Source of the DNA: Lagopus muta
Lineage: Eukaryota; Chordata; Aves; Galliformes; Phasianidae
Direction of reading: 5' to 3'
DNA: 64,000 bases
NCBI RefSeq assembly: GCF_023343835.1
Contig: NC_064437.1
Span: 24,031,001-24,095,000 of the forward strand
The notes below the pieces were generated by a model. The model was not told the DNA's origin. It did not search any database and saw only the letters and a program-made list of their open reading frames with translations. Both the position numbers and the translations under genes were made by a program. Positions 42,001-53,734 of this stretch are shown piece after piece. The first letter of the stretch is position 1. Every line of letters begins with the position of its first letter.

Positions 42001-42168
42001 ACCCCGTGTGGGTTCCCCCGGCTCCCCCTACCGCAGTCCCGCCCCCCTCCCACCCTTCAGGAAGGATATGAGGAGCCGGGGCAGGACGGCGGGCAGCTCC
42101 CTGCGGCACAGTTCCCAGTCCCAGCCGCCCAGCTCCCGCAGGAGCACCTCGGGGTCGGTCTGAGACAT
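25927..42168 (-). CDS. FIRRM: FIGNL1-interacting regulator of recombination and mitosis (C1orf112), 893 aa, 24 coding exons
   Basis: Exons, 5' to 3' on the minus strand: 42168-42070, 41647-41608, 40882-40794, 39887-39783, 39264-39124, 38200-38038, 37733-37649, 37146-37008, 36575-36495, 35869-35805, 35362-35214, 34301-34193, 33636-33450, 32745-32663, 32307-32256, 31918-31829, 30554-30369, 29708-29586, 28428-28333, 28092-27979, 27590-27486, 27147-27067, 26538-26425, 26112-25927. They sum to 2682 nt in a single open frame. FIRRM works with the AAA ATPase FIGNL1 to remove RAD51 from DNA during recombination and replication-fork repair. The protein is a helical DUF4487-type repeat protein with no enzyme motifs. 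Recognised stretches include KFPPSLYAP, LYHYVCVHLCSF, AMLDFLSSVGKVFIP and the C-terminal PLAKRAC. The family is about 850 aa in human. Intron 1 is AT-AC (U12 type); introns 4 and 16 have GC donors; the other 20 have GT-AG ends. It shares a promoter with METTL18. Confidence 0.96.
28705..29050 (-). repeat. CR1 LINE fragment in FIRRM intron 18
   Basis: The plus strand reads as the antisense of CR1: 'CTAAGCCTCTCCTCACAGG', '..CACTGGACCCTCTCCAGG', '..GGACTGGGGAGTGCAG' and '..GCACATTGCTGACTC'. It lacks the terminal octamer repeats, so it is an internal 3'-region fragment, diverged and old-looking. Confidence 0.75.
30555..31828 (-). other. FIRRM: GC-AG intron 16 of FIRRM
   Basis: The exon ending at 31829 is followed by CAG|GCAAGT rather than a GT donor. 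Reading frame requires this site: exon 16 ends Gln and exon 17 starts Val-Glu-Phe in phase 0. The nearby GT four bases further in would shift the frame. The extended match to U1 around the GC is the usual pattern for functional GC donors. Confidence 0.85.
30661..30762 (-). repeat. CR1 LINE 3'-end fragment in FIRRM intron 16
   Basis: The text 'CAGAATGGAAGGGACCTCAG' followed by '..TCCAACCCCCCTGTCACATGC' is the reverse complement of a CR1 3' end, about 100 bp long. Confidence 0.75.
33018..33070. repeat. (TG)n microsatellite in FIRRM intron 13
   Basis: This is an uninterrupted TG/GT dinucleotide run of 53 bases followed by ATATAC. It is likely to vary in length between individuals. It creates a false coding frame of alternating Cys and Val on the plus strand. 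Confidence 0.97.
33979..34032 (-). repeat. CR1 LINE 3'-tail fragment in FIRRM intron 12
   Basis: The text 'CCATGGAATGGCCTGTGTTG' then 'AAAAGGATGACAATGATCAT' resembles the antisense CR1 terminal region. It is short and diverged, so the call is moderate. Confidence 0.5.
39265..39782 (-). other. FIRRM: GC-AG intron 4 of FIRRM
   Basis: Exon 4 ends with TTTTACAG|GCAAGT at 39783/39782. The peptide passes from RNLLQ to TVVQLLE in phase 0 only with the GC donor. The next GT, four bases on, would break the frame. The donor hexamer is the same GCAAGT as in intron 16. Confidence 0.85.
41648..42069 (-). other. FIRRM: U12-type AT-AC intron 1 of FIRRM
   Basis: On the minus strand exon 1 ends CGGCTCCTC and the intron opens ATATCCTTC, one base off the U12 AT-AC donor consensus ATATCCTTT. 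It closes with TTCCTTAAT followed by GCTTTTAC, that is a U12 branch-site match about 10 nt before an AC acceptor. Exon 2 then starts TCTATGTATCAAG. The join reads RLLSMYQ in phase 0, agreeing with the family. Any GT-AG alternative from the nearby G|GTGGGA donor to CTGCAG or GAG acceptors meets an in-frame TAA. Splicing by the minor spliceosome is inferred. Confidence 0.88.
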
Positions 42169-42400
42169 GGCACGACACGCTCCGCTCCCCTCAGCGGTGG
42201 CGGGAAAACTCAACTCGGCGCCGCGTTCCCAGCAGCCTCTGCGGCCGCGGGGCCGCTGCGTACGTATTCTACGCCCCCTTGTCTCCCAGCGGTGCGCATG
42301 CGCATATGGAAGCGGAAGGCCAACCACGCGTGCCAGGCGGAGGGGGACTGAGCGCTGCAGCTTGTGGTGGGTGTAGGGAGCGGGCCCCCGGGGGAACGGG
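41990..42400. promoter_or_regulatory. Bidirectional CpG-island promoter of FIRRM and METTL18
   Basis: The FIRRM start codon (42168, minus) and METTL18 start codon (42691, plus) are 522 bp apart and diverge from this CpG-rich island. A perfect palindromic NRF1 site TGCGCATGCGCA lies at 42293-42304. An ETS-type GCGGAAG core follows at about 42312. No TATA box was seen. This layout suits two housekeeping genes driven together. Confidence 0.82.
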
Positions 42401-42528
42401 TGCGTAAAATGCGTTTAGAAGTTTTCCTCTCTTTAAAAAAAAGAGAAAATTAGGATGTTGCTACCAGTTTGCTGGCGTTAACGTTCTGGCAGTTTGATAC
42501 TGTGTAAAAATGCTTGCTCTGTTTGCAG

Positions 42529-43671
<1,143 letters not shown>

Positions 43672-43945
43672 CATGAATTCCAGCAGTGCTCCAAAATTAT
43701 CTTGATAAAGACAAAATATTTTTATCCTCATACGTATTTTTAAATTTTACTGGGTTATTCAAAATGGATGAGTTAATGCTGTTCTTTTCTAGCTATTGAA
43801 AATATTTTGACAAATTCTGATGCTTGACTGAAGGACTCTTCTGATTCTGGTAGAAAAGTATAGTCCTGCATAAAGTATCATCTCTTCAGCCCATTTTGTT
43901 ACTTGTATGTGTTTAAAAATAAAGCAAGTCACTGTTCCCAGTCTC
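43672..43945 (+). other. METTL18: METTL18 3' UTR with poly(A) signal
   Basis: This is AT-rich sequence after the stop codon, with AATAAA at 43918-43923 followed by a T/G-containing stretch. The cleavage point is inferred. Confidence 0.7.
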
Positions 43946-46575
43946 CCTCTCACATTCCTTGGCAGTGCCAGCACAGCCTGAGGGCGATCATTTAGCTCCC
44001 TAATATAGGGCAAGTAGTTCTTAAGGGCCAGGCTCCCATCTCAGCTATGATTTAACTGCAGCAACAAGTTTCAGAATCAGCTGCATACCTGTGCGCTCTG
44101 CTGCTTTGCCACCAGAGGGGGATGTGATTGTATTTATCGTTGTATTCTAACCATCTGTACTACTTCCTTTTCTAAGACTTTCGCAGATACTAACTGCCCA
44201 CATGGTATGGCCCGTTTTCCAAACTTGCCTTCTTCCATTACTGTAATTTCAGGCTACTGGGGGCACTGCTGAACACTATCATAACTCTTCAATCTTCTAA
44301 GCAGTTGGGCAGGGCAGCAAACTTTCAGAAAAGTCTGCTTACAAGTCACTCTTCTGCGTCCTAGGCTGAAGATGCTCACAGTGGGACAAGACTATGTTGC
44401 TCAAGAAATTATATAAGAAAAACTGCAAACAAAATGAGAGAACTACAAAATCCAGTCCCAAGTGTTTGGAATCACCAACAACTCACAAAGAAAATAACAT
44501 TGTATAATTATTTTGGACAGAAAGCTATTACACAACTGTACCAGGTACATCAATCTTACCTCTTGTCAGCACACGCTGCTTTACTGCAGCAATAATGCTT
44601 TGGGTGTCCTTGCAAAAATAAAAACTTAAGAGATAGTCAACCATTACAGTAAGCTGGGTAAAGGGAGACTGTATAAACTCGAGGCCGAAAAGACTGTCTG
44701 AGAAGATGGAAAAGGAATCACTACAATAGTGATTTCAGTCACATAGTATTACGTAAGTTCCTGTCATTTCTGCGTATGAAAGCCAACTGGAGGTTCCTAT
44801 TTTGACCATGTTGCTATTAAGATAGCCATAGAGGATTTCCCATACTTCATTGAAGAGTCTTAACTAGAATTGTTTATGGAACAAAAATAAGTAGACTACT
44901 TAAATGGATGCTTAGGACACTACTGAAGTGCTCTCTCATAGCAGAGAGGGAAAAAAGCAGTCACTTGATGCTAAGGCTGTGACTGCACTGCAACCTGCCA
45001 AAGACAGACAGATGCTGACTGTGAACAGGGGAACAGAAAAAAAGATTTAGCCCTGGCACAGGTCAGTGAAATACTGTTAACAGTTCTTTGTCAAAAATGG
45101 AAAGTTGGAACACCACTACTACTTGCTATTTTATATACCTCAGCCTGAAGACAAATCATTGCTGGCACATGCTGACTGGCCACCTGCTAGGCGCTGTTTC
45201 AGAGAATGGTACCTAAAGCAACAAAAAAAAAATAATCTTGACTTCCTATGACAATGAATATAGTTAAGAACAAGAATCTCATGTATTTACAGTGAATAAA
45301 GAAGGCACTAAACAATTGTAATGATTCCTCTTGAAAATATTCCTTGATCAAACTCACCCTGTCTCAGGCTTAATAACATTCCTTTGTTCAGCATCCTCAT
45401 TTTATTCGTGGATTGCTCAAGCAGCTCAGTTTTCATGCAAATACAGAATCAGATCTTTTAGGAATTTCAAGTGAAGACTGCTAGAGCCACAATCACACAG
45501 TGATTGCACACCTACAAAAAAGGAAACCCAACACATTGTAATTAAGTTCCCATTTTAGAATGATAAGAGAATCAGTATAGGATATTTTTCTCAGGTGAAA
45601 TCAGCATTGAGATTTCCATAACTTCAGATGAGTTCTGTTCTGCTTTTAGAAGTCAGCAGACACACCGAGAGGAAGCAGAATTCAACTCTTAATTTTGTGA
45701 GCTCATTGTTCTGTTGCTGTTTCAGCATCAGTAAAAGTGTTGTTCCTAGATCAGGAAAGCCAGTAAGACTTTTCTACTTGCTAAATCATCATTGCCCTTG
45801 TGACCAGTTTCCTGCTTCTTTTCATGATCTGGAATTAAAAAAATCTTCGTCTTAACTTCTAAGACTTATTATTGGTAGGGCAAACAGCATTTTTCCAAGT
45901 TAAATTACGTTAGAAAATAATAGAATTTGGAGGACCCTCAAAGCCCCCTTTTTATAATGTAAACCATTGTATCAAGCCCAATTTCTTTATTACGAAACAA
46001 AGAGGTCAATTGGCAACTCAATTTTCAGCTCAAGTCTCTCCTTTTCTCCCCTGCCCCATCCCCATACTTTTTGAGAGTCACTGCAGTAAGAAATCCTGTA
46101 TAAACTATGTCTTTCTCGTAAGTACTGTAGTGAGAAACATTAAAGTCTGTCATAAAGCGTTTCAGGAAATTAAATTTAAAAGCCTGTTTATTTTAACATG
46201 CGCTACCCTTAGCTGATGACTTCCTCCTGAAGACCATCTGATGGTTTTGGGAAAGGACAACGCCAAAAAAAAAAATAAATCAGTTTTGTATACTGGCACC
46301 AACTAAACAGCATCCGTTACAGTTATTTCACTGAATGTTAGGGGAAAAAAAGCCCAGAGGAAAATAGAAGCGGGAAGTGCTCAAGCTGCAGATTAGTGAC
46401 ATGCATGCTATTCTTGGTTACTGAGTACCAGGCATACAATCACTTTCTGAAGTTGTTTTGTTTTTTTTTTGCACAAAGCAATGATTTGCAAATTAAGAAA
46501 TACCTGGGGATTATTTAACTGTACTATAAATTAAAGGAGAGTCCAGTATTCCGGATTCATGATAACATACATTCC
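43946..46575. other. Intergenic region between METTL18 and the PHPT1-family gene
   Basis: The two genes converge here. I see no exon, RNA gene or recognisable repeat. Short open frames on both strands show no domain and are of chance length. Confidence 0.6.
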
Positions 46576-46649
46576 ATTCTATTTATTGAAGCACAACTCA
46601 CAGAAAGTTTCCAGATTTGAACTGCTTGTCACATTCATAAGTAGCCAAT

Positions 46650-49600
46650 TTATTTCTTGTCATCTGACCATGTAATTTCATAATCTGTGTACACTTTTTT
46701 CAGTATCTCTACAGTCACCGAATGATCTGCTTTTCCATAGCCCTGCAAGAAAGAGCAAGAGTTTATTAGACAAGTGCAGAAAGCGACTCCACAGGACCAT
46801 TCAATTGCTGTCAACACACGTTATTCAGTTACAGCTTGATACTGCAAGTAGCTCAAATAAAAATTAGAAATAAATGCACATTCTAAAAAAAGTTGCTCTT
46901 GCAATATAGCACTTCATTTTTCTATTATCATCTCCAATTTCCCCCAACCCAATTTGCAGAAAATAAATGAGTCAATCTCCAGTAACAGGATGCATTTTAT
47001 ACACCACGATTTCTCTAACAAAAAGCTTACTTTAAAACACTCCCAATCCCTCAGCCACTCTATTTACTGAATGTTCTTTTTAAACTACTGACTGTATTGA
47101 CCCACATCAACATATGAGCCTACAAGCATCTGCTGCAGCTCAGCTGAAGGAAAACAGAACAGGAAGCCATGTGTGAACATCTGAGTACTATTCTAGTCAC
47201 CAAAGGGACCAAGGTCTTTACTTGTTATCTCTCTGGCATAATTTCATACACAAATAATCTTCAGCACTACAACTCTAAAAACTAAAGCATCATCAGACTT
47301 ATCTCATTTTTAACTCTCTTTAAATCATTTATCACAGTTTCAGTCTTTCACTGAAATTGAAGAGTTGTGATACAAGGTGCGCTTCCATCGTTTTGACTGC
47401 CTGAAGTTACTAATCTTGATTTCTTATTTCAGAACTGCAAGTAAGTTGTCACCTGTCAAAGACTTCAGTCTACTGATAAAAACCTGTTATTTCCACCTTA
47501 CTGCCTTTTTCCAGTAATATTCAGTGAAACCCATTTAACTCAGACTGAAAAAACTTCAAGATTGCTTGAGCAATTCATACAAAACACAATAATTCATCAC
47601 TGGCTCTATCTCTGAAGGAACAGCTTAAGTAAACTAGCATTTAAGCTGCACAAATTGAATTGAAGCATTAGAAAATGCATCAGACTCTTCAAACTACCAG
47701 ATAATGGAGCTCTATATAAAAAAATACTGCTGGTTTATACTTTTCATTTTACATCACAATTCTACAGATCACTCTTGCTTTGGTAACTGCTTTGAAGACC
47801 CCCATTCAGCTTTGCAAATAACAACACAGCATCTACTTTAAAAGAATCAGTTTCTCTGGTCTTCATAATAATAATAAAAATAAAATAAAAAAAAAGATAA
47901 TCTTCTTTAAGAGTCTGACAGCAAATCTCCAAGTGAAAAAAAGCATCAGAATGATTTCTATACCAACTTCTGACCTACAGCTGAAGTCTTTCAAATCTCC
48001 AGGTCTCTACTCAACAGATGCCCTCCTGGTAGTAAAACTCTGCTTTCATCTTGTGCTCATCCGTATGTTTCAAGGTACCAAAAAGAATCACAAAAAAAAA
48101 AAAAAAAAAGCACTTTCCATTGGCAGTGTGTTTCAAGTGCTAACTGCTACTTCTAACAGTAAATTGGCAGCTAAATTAGTAAGGCAGGTGTCAAACCTCA
48201 CCTAACAATGCAATGATGATAGGCATTCACAATCAAGAGACTTGAGTAGAGCAAGTATTATCCACTGTCTTCTCTCCCTAGCACAAATCCTATAGCAGTG
48301 AGTTTTTTCACGTGATTCCAGCTGGCAAGAGTCAAAGAATCATAGAAACAGCAAGCATCTGGGATGGAAGAGCCAGAGATGCAGAGATAGCAGAACCAGA
48401 GAACCATGGAATGGCTTGTGTTGCAAGGGACAACAAAGCCCATCCAGTTCCAATCCCTGCCAATGGGCCAGTTACCCCTACAGATCAGGCTGCTCCATTC
48501 AGCCTGGCCTTGGGCACTTCCAGGGATGAGGCACCCATAGCTTCTCTGTGCAGCATGTCCCAGCACCTCATCACCCTTTGCACGAAGAACTTTTTCCTAA
48601 AACCTAATCTGTATCTTCCTTCTTTTAAAACCATTCCTTCTCATCATCTTAGAACAAAAGCAACAGTAACATTTAACAACAGTTAAGCAATAGGGACTAG
48701 GCCTTGAACGTGTTATCAGGTTAAGGTTAGCAGATTTGAAATAGTTCTATCAGATCAGCTGAATTTTTTTTAAATGTAAAGCGATGACTATTCTGTTCTC
48801 ATCTACATTAAAAGCAAAGAACCTTTGCTCACAGCATTACTACAGAAGCAGCTATACTGCATCACAGAGCAACACAAGAAACAGACTATGGTACATTCCC
48901 TCAATTCAAGAAATCACCACTGAAGTTTCTTTATGAGAAGACTCAGTAACTTGCACAGAACAGAAACGCTCAGGTTTCCACACGCAGAGCCACTTTTATT
49001 CTCACAAAAACAGATCTGTGCACAGCTGTACCTTCGCTCACCGAACACCCAGCCCACCCACACTGGGTGCGCCCTTCTCACACACACAGACTGTTCACAA
49101 CCCAGCTGGTCAACTGCCAGCCAACGTTTCTATAGCCAAAGATCACACTGAATCGTGACCCCGTGGCTATAACAAGGCTATTCCTCCTCTGTCACTAAGT
49201 CTGTGAGCCAGGAAACGCTGATTTCCACTTTTAGCCTTGTTTGTAGCTATCATTCCACATTATCTGCTCCTTTGGCTTTGGTCTCCTGCCCTTAAAGCAG
49301 TGTTTTCCCCACAGGGGAGCCAGGCAACATTCCCAGGGCACATTTATGCTCTGATTTGTTACCACACTTACTTATTACAAAACAAAACCTCTAGAACAAC
49401 GGAGATGGAAAGGAATACAAGAGGCACTTACTGTAGACAGCCCAAACACCCTAATTTTCTTCTCTTTGCTATTATGATCAATTTTCCCTCCTCCAAGGCA
49501 CTTGCACTCGTATCCCAGCTTTTCCATCTCAGGATTTACTTTCTCAAAGATGTGATCTGTACAAGGAGAACAGAGCCATCAGAGCCCTATAACTAGGACT

Positions 49601-49928
49601 GTCAGCTATTCGCAACCAGTTTTCCCTCCGAGCCGAAGGGGGGTTTCTCTTGTCAGACGGGCACGAGCAGTAATTAAGGCTGTATGGCGAGCATAGCGGG
49701 ACAAACGCGGTTTGAGGCGCTTCGAAATGGCGGGTGAGAGAGGAGCCGGGACGCACGGCGCTCCCCGCCTCAGAGCCCCGCTCCCGCCCGGCACGCACTG
49801 TGGAACTCGGCCGCCTTGGTGCCGCGCACGATGTCGCGCTGCTCCCCGCCGCCAGGCCGCTGCAGCCGCACCAGGATGTACTTGAACGTGCCATCAGGAT
49901 CGATCTCCACGTCCCGCACAGCCGCCAT
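46650..49928 (-). CDS. PHPT1: 14 kDa phosphohistidine phosphatase family protein, 115 aa, 3 exons
   Basis: Exons are 49928-49799, 49556-49432 and 46742-46650 (stop TAA at 46652-46650); they sum to 348 nt in one frame with GT-AG junctions. The family (PHPT1/Janus) removes phosphate from phosphohistidine on proteins in the cytosol without metals. The peptide has the family order: VEIDPDGTFKYILVRL near the start, IVRGTKAAEFH (candidate catalytic His43, matching His53 of human PHPT1), CKCLGGGKIDH in the middle, and GYGKADHSV then YEITWSDD at the end. The human protein is 125 aa. Human PHPT1 lies on 9q34, not beside METTL18, so this could be a paralogue; the symbol is therefore by family. Introns show it is not a retrocopy. 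A minus-strand AATAAA (plus TTTATT) is at 46582-46587. Confidence 0.9.
48336..48650 (-). repeat. CR1 LINE 3'-end fragment in the PHPT1 intron 2
   Basis: The plus strand shows antisense CR1 text: 'ACCATGGAATGGCTTGTGTT', '..CAGGCTGCTCCATTCAGCC', '..CCCAGCACCTCATCACCC' and '..AAGAACTTTTTCCTAA'. Its length is about 315 bp. It lies between exons 2 and 3 of the gene. Confidence 0.85.
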
Positions 49929-50000
49929 GGCAGCCCCACAACCCGGGAGTGAACGTAGGGTTCGGCGGGCGGGGCGGCCGCGTGTAGCACCGCCCAGCGG
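49640..50000 (-). promoter_or_regulatory. PHPT1: CpG-rich promoter of the PHPT1-family gene
   Basis: A CpG-dense stretch surrounds exon 1 and its start codon at 49928. The upstream side includes CGGGCGGGGCGGCCGCG (an Sp1-like GGGCGGGGC core at about 49968-49976). No TATA box was seen. The neighbourhood beyond 50050 is repeats. Confidence 0.65.
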
Positions 50001-50085
50001 CTCGTCCCGAGCGCGTCATTATTAACGCAAGTTTCCGAAGCGTACCACAAACAAAACTATTAGCGAAGCAGAGGCGATCGTAGAA

Positions 50086-50335
50086 CCGCAGAATGGTGGG
50101 GTTGGAAAGGACCTAAAAGATCACTGAGCTCCACTCCTGCCGTGGGCTCTGGCTGCCCAGGGCACCTCCAGGAATGGGGCACCCACAGCTCTGGGCGGCT
50201 CCGCCAGCTCCTCACCACCGAGTGAAGAGTTCCCTCACCTCCATCTCCCCTCTTGTAGTTTAACGCCATTCCGCCTTCTCCTGTCACAATCAGATTGTGT
50301 AAAAAGTTGCTCCGAGAAGAGTACCAGCTGAGCAC
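50086..50335 (-). repeat. CR1 LINE 3'-end fragment
   Basis: The text 'CAGAATGGTGGGGTTGGAAA' then 'GGACCTAAAAGATCACTGAG', '..GGCTGCCCAGGGCACCTCC' and '..TTTAACGCCATTCCGCC' is antisense CR1, about 250 bp. It lies just upstream of the PHPT1 promoter. Confidence 0.88.
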
Positions 50336-50699
50336 AATATTGGAGATGCTTCACAGGATGAATTTGGTTTTTATACGAGAAGCTGTCTTATGGTTTTTTT
50401 GGTTCTTAGGGCAAATTGTTAACTGAGCTACTTTCTGAAATCTCAGTGAAGATTTGTAATGTTATTTTAGAAACAACTTTTAGTTACCTTTTTGGGTACA
50501 GGATAGCATAATTACTGTGAGGAAAGAAGTAAATGACCAAAATGCTGATAAACCAAGCCAAATTCCTGCTAATTAAACCTCAGAGAGTGAGAATGTGAGG
50601 AAGGGCTATAATTAGGAGGCCAAGCCTGCCATCTTTGCTGTCTTGCATGGACAAAGTGTGGCAGGGAATGTGACAAAATCTGTCTCGGTGAGGTGCGTT

Positions 50700-50783
50700 A
50701 CAGAATCATTAAGGTTGGAAAAGACCTCTCAGATCATCTAGTCCAGCTGTCAAACCAGTCACCACCATGTTCAATAACCATGT
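50700..50783 (-). repeat. CR1 LINE fragment cut by a retroviral LTR
   Basis: The text 'CAGAATCATTAAGGTTGGAA' then 'AAGACCTCTCAGATCATCTAG' and '..CACCACCATGTTCAATAACC' is a CR1 3' end in antisense. The match stops where the LTR begins at about 50784. This fits insertion of the retrovirus into the CR1 copy. Confidence 0.75.
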
Positions 50784-51279
50784 TGACACGCAGATGTAAA
50801 GCAAAATCACTTATGCAAACCATTGGTCTGACACCTGCAAGATCATAGACTTATGCAGACACAACAGGAGCCTTGTAGGAAGAACCAGGATGTAATCCAG
50901 TCAGCACCAGTACTGTGGTCTCAAAAACCACTGAGCAAGCCAAAGGTGAGAAGTACACCAGGAAGCCTTCATGAGGAAGAGTTGGAGAAGGGTGCCAGGA
51001 TGACCAGAGAGCAGCATGCATGTGCCCAGAGGTGGGACATAGTATAATGATTTCCCTAAACTAATAGAAATATTATGATGAGTTATTGGGACTCGTAAGC
51101 AAGCTCAAACCACCTTTTGTGTAATCCGATGCATATGTATGATTTTGTATATTAAATAGGTGACAAATAGGCGGTTTGGTGTGCAAGTTATGAGGAGTAA
51201 TTCCCCTCGCACCTGGTGCCATAATAAACATACCTGCTTTATAACCTTATGTGGGTTATAGAGTTTGATTCTGCACATC
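50784..51279 (+). repeat. 5' LTR of the endogenous retrovirus
   Basis: The left edge TGACACGCAGA.. matches the start of the 3' LTR at 54798 over about 140 bp (for example CTTATGCAAACCA and GAACCAGGATGTAA). A TATA-like TATATTAAA lies at 51148-51156 and an AATAAA at 51223-51228. The right edge is set by the binding-site candidate TGGCGAGCCAGG at 51285. It is about 495 bp long. Confidence 0.75.
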
Positions 51280-52554
51280 AATTTTGGCGAGCCAGGAAGG
51301 AGGCACTCTGTTCGACCAGCTGGAGGGAGGGGAACCCATTGGTACACCCCAAGATTTCTCAGAAGTACTCCCTCCCCTTACCTGAACACTGTAGGAACAG
51401 GCAAGAACTATCAGCGGACCAGGTAGGTTTAGATTGGAGGGGAACCTGTAAGTCATGAGGAGATGTCCTACAAGAGGTGTGGAAGAGCAGGGAATATTGA
51501 GTAAGAAACCAGGAATATAAATGAAGTAATGGGACCAGTTATCATAATTGAGTATTCTAATTGTCAGACCAAGAGCTGGATGTTTGTAGAAGTTGAAGAA
51601 CTGTATTGCTTGACTTGTGGGTCTTGAAGGGAGTGGGACAAACTGTTTTAATGGTATATGGAAGTGTAATTGAGGGTACAAGTAGTGGAATTGTGGAAAA
51701 AAATGGCAAAAGACTTAAAGAAAAACAGTAAGTTTGAGATATTAGAGTTTGTGATCTGCACTGGCCAAGACAGATAGGTGCCAGCATGTGAACACCCCTG
51801 TGGCAGAAGGGTCTTGCTGTAGACAGCATGCTACTTACAAATGGGAAGGGGGTATAGGTGAAACTGAAATATGTTAATAGTGTTTGTAATTATGAAAGTT
51901 TGGAAAGTGTGGGGGGGAAAAAAAGGAAAAAACGATTTGCAAAAAGCACAGGTTGAGGAAGACAAAGATGAGCAAGATGTAACAGGGATGTGAGGACTGA
52001 GAAGAGAGGTGAGGGATCTGAAAAAACTGATTGAGGAACAGAGATGTTAATGAAAGAAAGAAACTGGGAAGAACAATAGCAGCTGCTACTGTTGTTGCAC
52101 TAAGTCATGGCCCGAGGACCCAGAGGTCTCCCCGGGAAGAGGTACAGGGAGCCTGGAAGGACCCAGGGAGAGTTCTGCCTCCACTGGACTGAAAGCAGTG
52201 TGCAGATAACAAGGAAATGGGACGTTGGTGGAGAAGCTGTCTCAAGCTGAGAGGGAAGGGGACCATCTCTGATTGCAAAAGCTGAACGATGGAATGACGG
52301 AAGCTGGGAAGTTTTCCAAACTGGAAATAAAAAACAATGTTGTACACCCAGAAGTTACAGAAATCTTGAATCATTTATACCCAGGCATGTAGGCACTGGG
52401 GATGCCTGGCAGAACCAAAAATGCAGCCCCAATAGAAGTTAAGTTAAAAGCGGGAGCCAGCTCCATCAGGGTAAAGCAGTGCCCCTTTGAGGATACAAGT
52501 CTGTAGAAGGATAAAAGAAATAAAAGAAAACTTTTTGGAGTTTGGATTATTAAT

Positions 52555-52710
52555 TGAATGCAAATCCAAATGTGACACCCTAGTCTTGCCAGTGAAAATA
52601 GGACAGCAAGAGCTATGATTTGGTACAAGATTTGAGGTCAATTAATAGAATTGTTGAAAATATACATGCAGTGGTGGCAAATCCTTACACTTTATTAACC
52701 AAAGTAAGGA
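52555..52710 (+). pseudogene. Reverse-transcriptase remnant of the endogenous retrovirus
   Basis: Short pieces in shifting frames match the start of a gammaretrovirus-type polymerase: a TLVLPVK piece, then a piece ending in VANPYTLL. A TGA stop and at least one frame change separate them. The catalytic core is not found. No full-length protein is possible. Confidence 0.65.
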
Positions 52711-53012
52711 ATGAGTAGGTGGGGTTTACTGTTCTGGGTTTGAAGCATGCCTTGTTCTGACTGGTTTTGCCAAAGAAAGTCTGAAGTTATTTGCCTTTGA
52801 GTAGGAAAACCCCAATATGGAGAGAAAAGTCTCAGTTAACCTGGACAGTTTTACTCAGGGTTGTGAGAACAGCCCAGTGATTTTTGAGAACCAGTAGGCT
52901 CATGAGCCTGAGACTGGGTTCATCTGCCCTGATGTGGAACTTTGCTGCAGTATGTGGATGCCACAGTAATAAAAAGAGGACTGTGTTCAGTTTGCTGAAT
53001 TTCTTGGTTTAA

Positions 53013-53396
53013 ATGGTTATCAAGTTTCTCAACAGAAATCTAGAAGGAAGAAATCGTTTTGCTGAGTGCCAAGGGCACGAATGTGGAGCCACCTCAGAGC
53101 CAGGAGTGCATGGCTGCTTGGAAACTGTCTGTGCCAGTCAGCCAGACCTACAGAAGGAATCATTGAGCGATGCTGGCATTTTCTGGATTCATCAACGGAA
53201 GCAGTTTTATGAGACAAGGACAAAACCATTACCTGTGGGGACTTCTGCTCTGAAGGCTGAAATAATTGCCTTGACAAGAGCCTTAAATATGTGGACAGAT
53301 GCTAAATATGCATTTGAGGTGGTACACATTCATGGTACCATCTGGAAAGTGCAAGGATTGCTCACACACATGGAAAACAAATTCAGCATGATGTAA
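53013..53396 (+). pseudogene. RNase H remnant of the endogenous retrovirus
   Basis: A 127-codon open stretch contains GTSALKAEIIALTRAL and then WTDAKYAF, the pattern around the later acidic residues of retroviral RNase H. The first part of the frame has no match, so the domain is partial. It is followed downstream by a piece resembling the RNase H end ([11 protein letters not shown], about 53475-53505). Confidence 0.75.
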
Positions 53397-53734
53397 ATCT
53401 ACCAAAGAGCGTGGCTATTATACATTGTAGAGGACATCAGAAAGGTAACACTACACAGAAAATTGGAAATAAGATGGTGGATCAGGTGGCAAAACAGGCA
53501 GCTGAAGGGAGAAAAAAATTAGTGAACTGGCTTTAAACTTTAAATCTTTTAACCTGAGTCAGAACCTGTAAAGTATTCTAGACAGGATAGGAATCTAATT
53601 AATGATTTAGAAGGGAAGGGAGCAAGCTGACAGATGGCTGCATACACAGATAGACACGTTGTTGTACCCTTCAGTGATTCTAAGGGAACATAATAAAACA
53701 TATTGGGGAAACAGACACTCTTATAAATATTTGA

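Noticed and set aside
41648-42069. A GT-AG version of FIRRM intron 1 (donor G|GTGGGA, acceptor CTGCAG)
   Set aside because: The joined frame meets TAA within five codons, and the AT-AC version restores the family sequence.
41812-42351. 179-codon plus-strand frame over the FIRRM promoter
   Set aside because: It is antisense to FIRRM exon 1 in a GC-rich island and Pro/Gln-rich without any domain.
49544-50050. 168-codon minus-strand frame over PHPT1 exon 1
   Set aside because: It runs in a different frame through the exon, the intron and exon 2; the real frame is recognised by family motifs.
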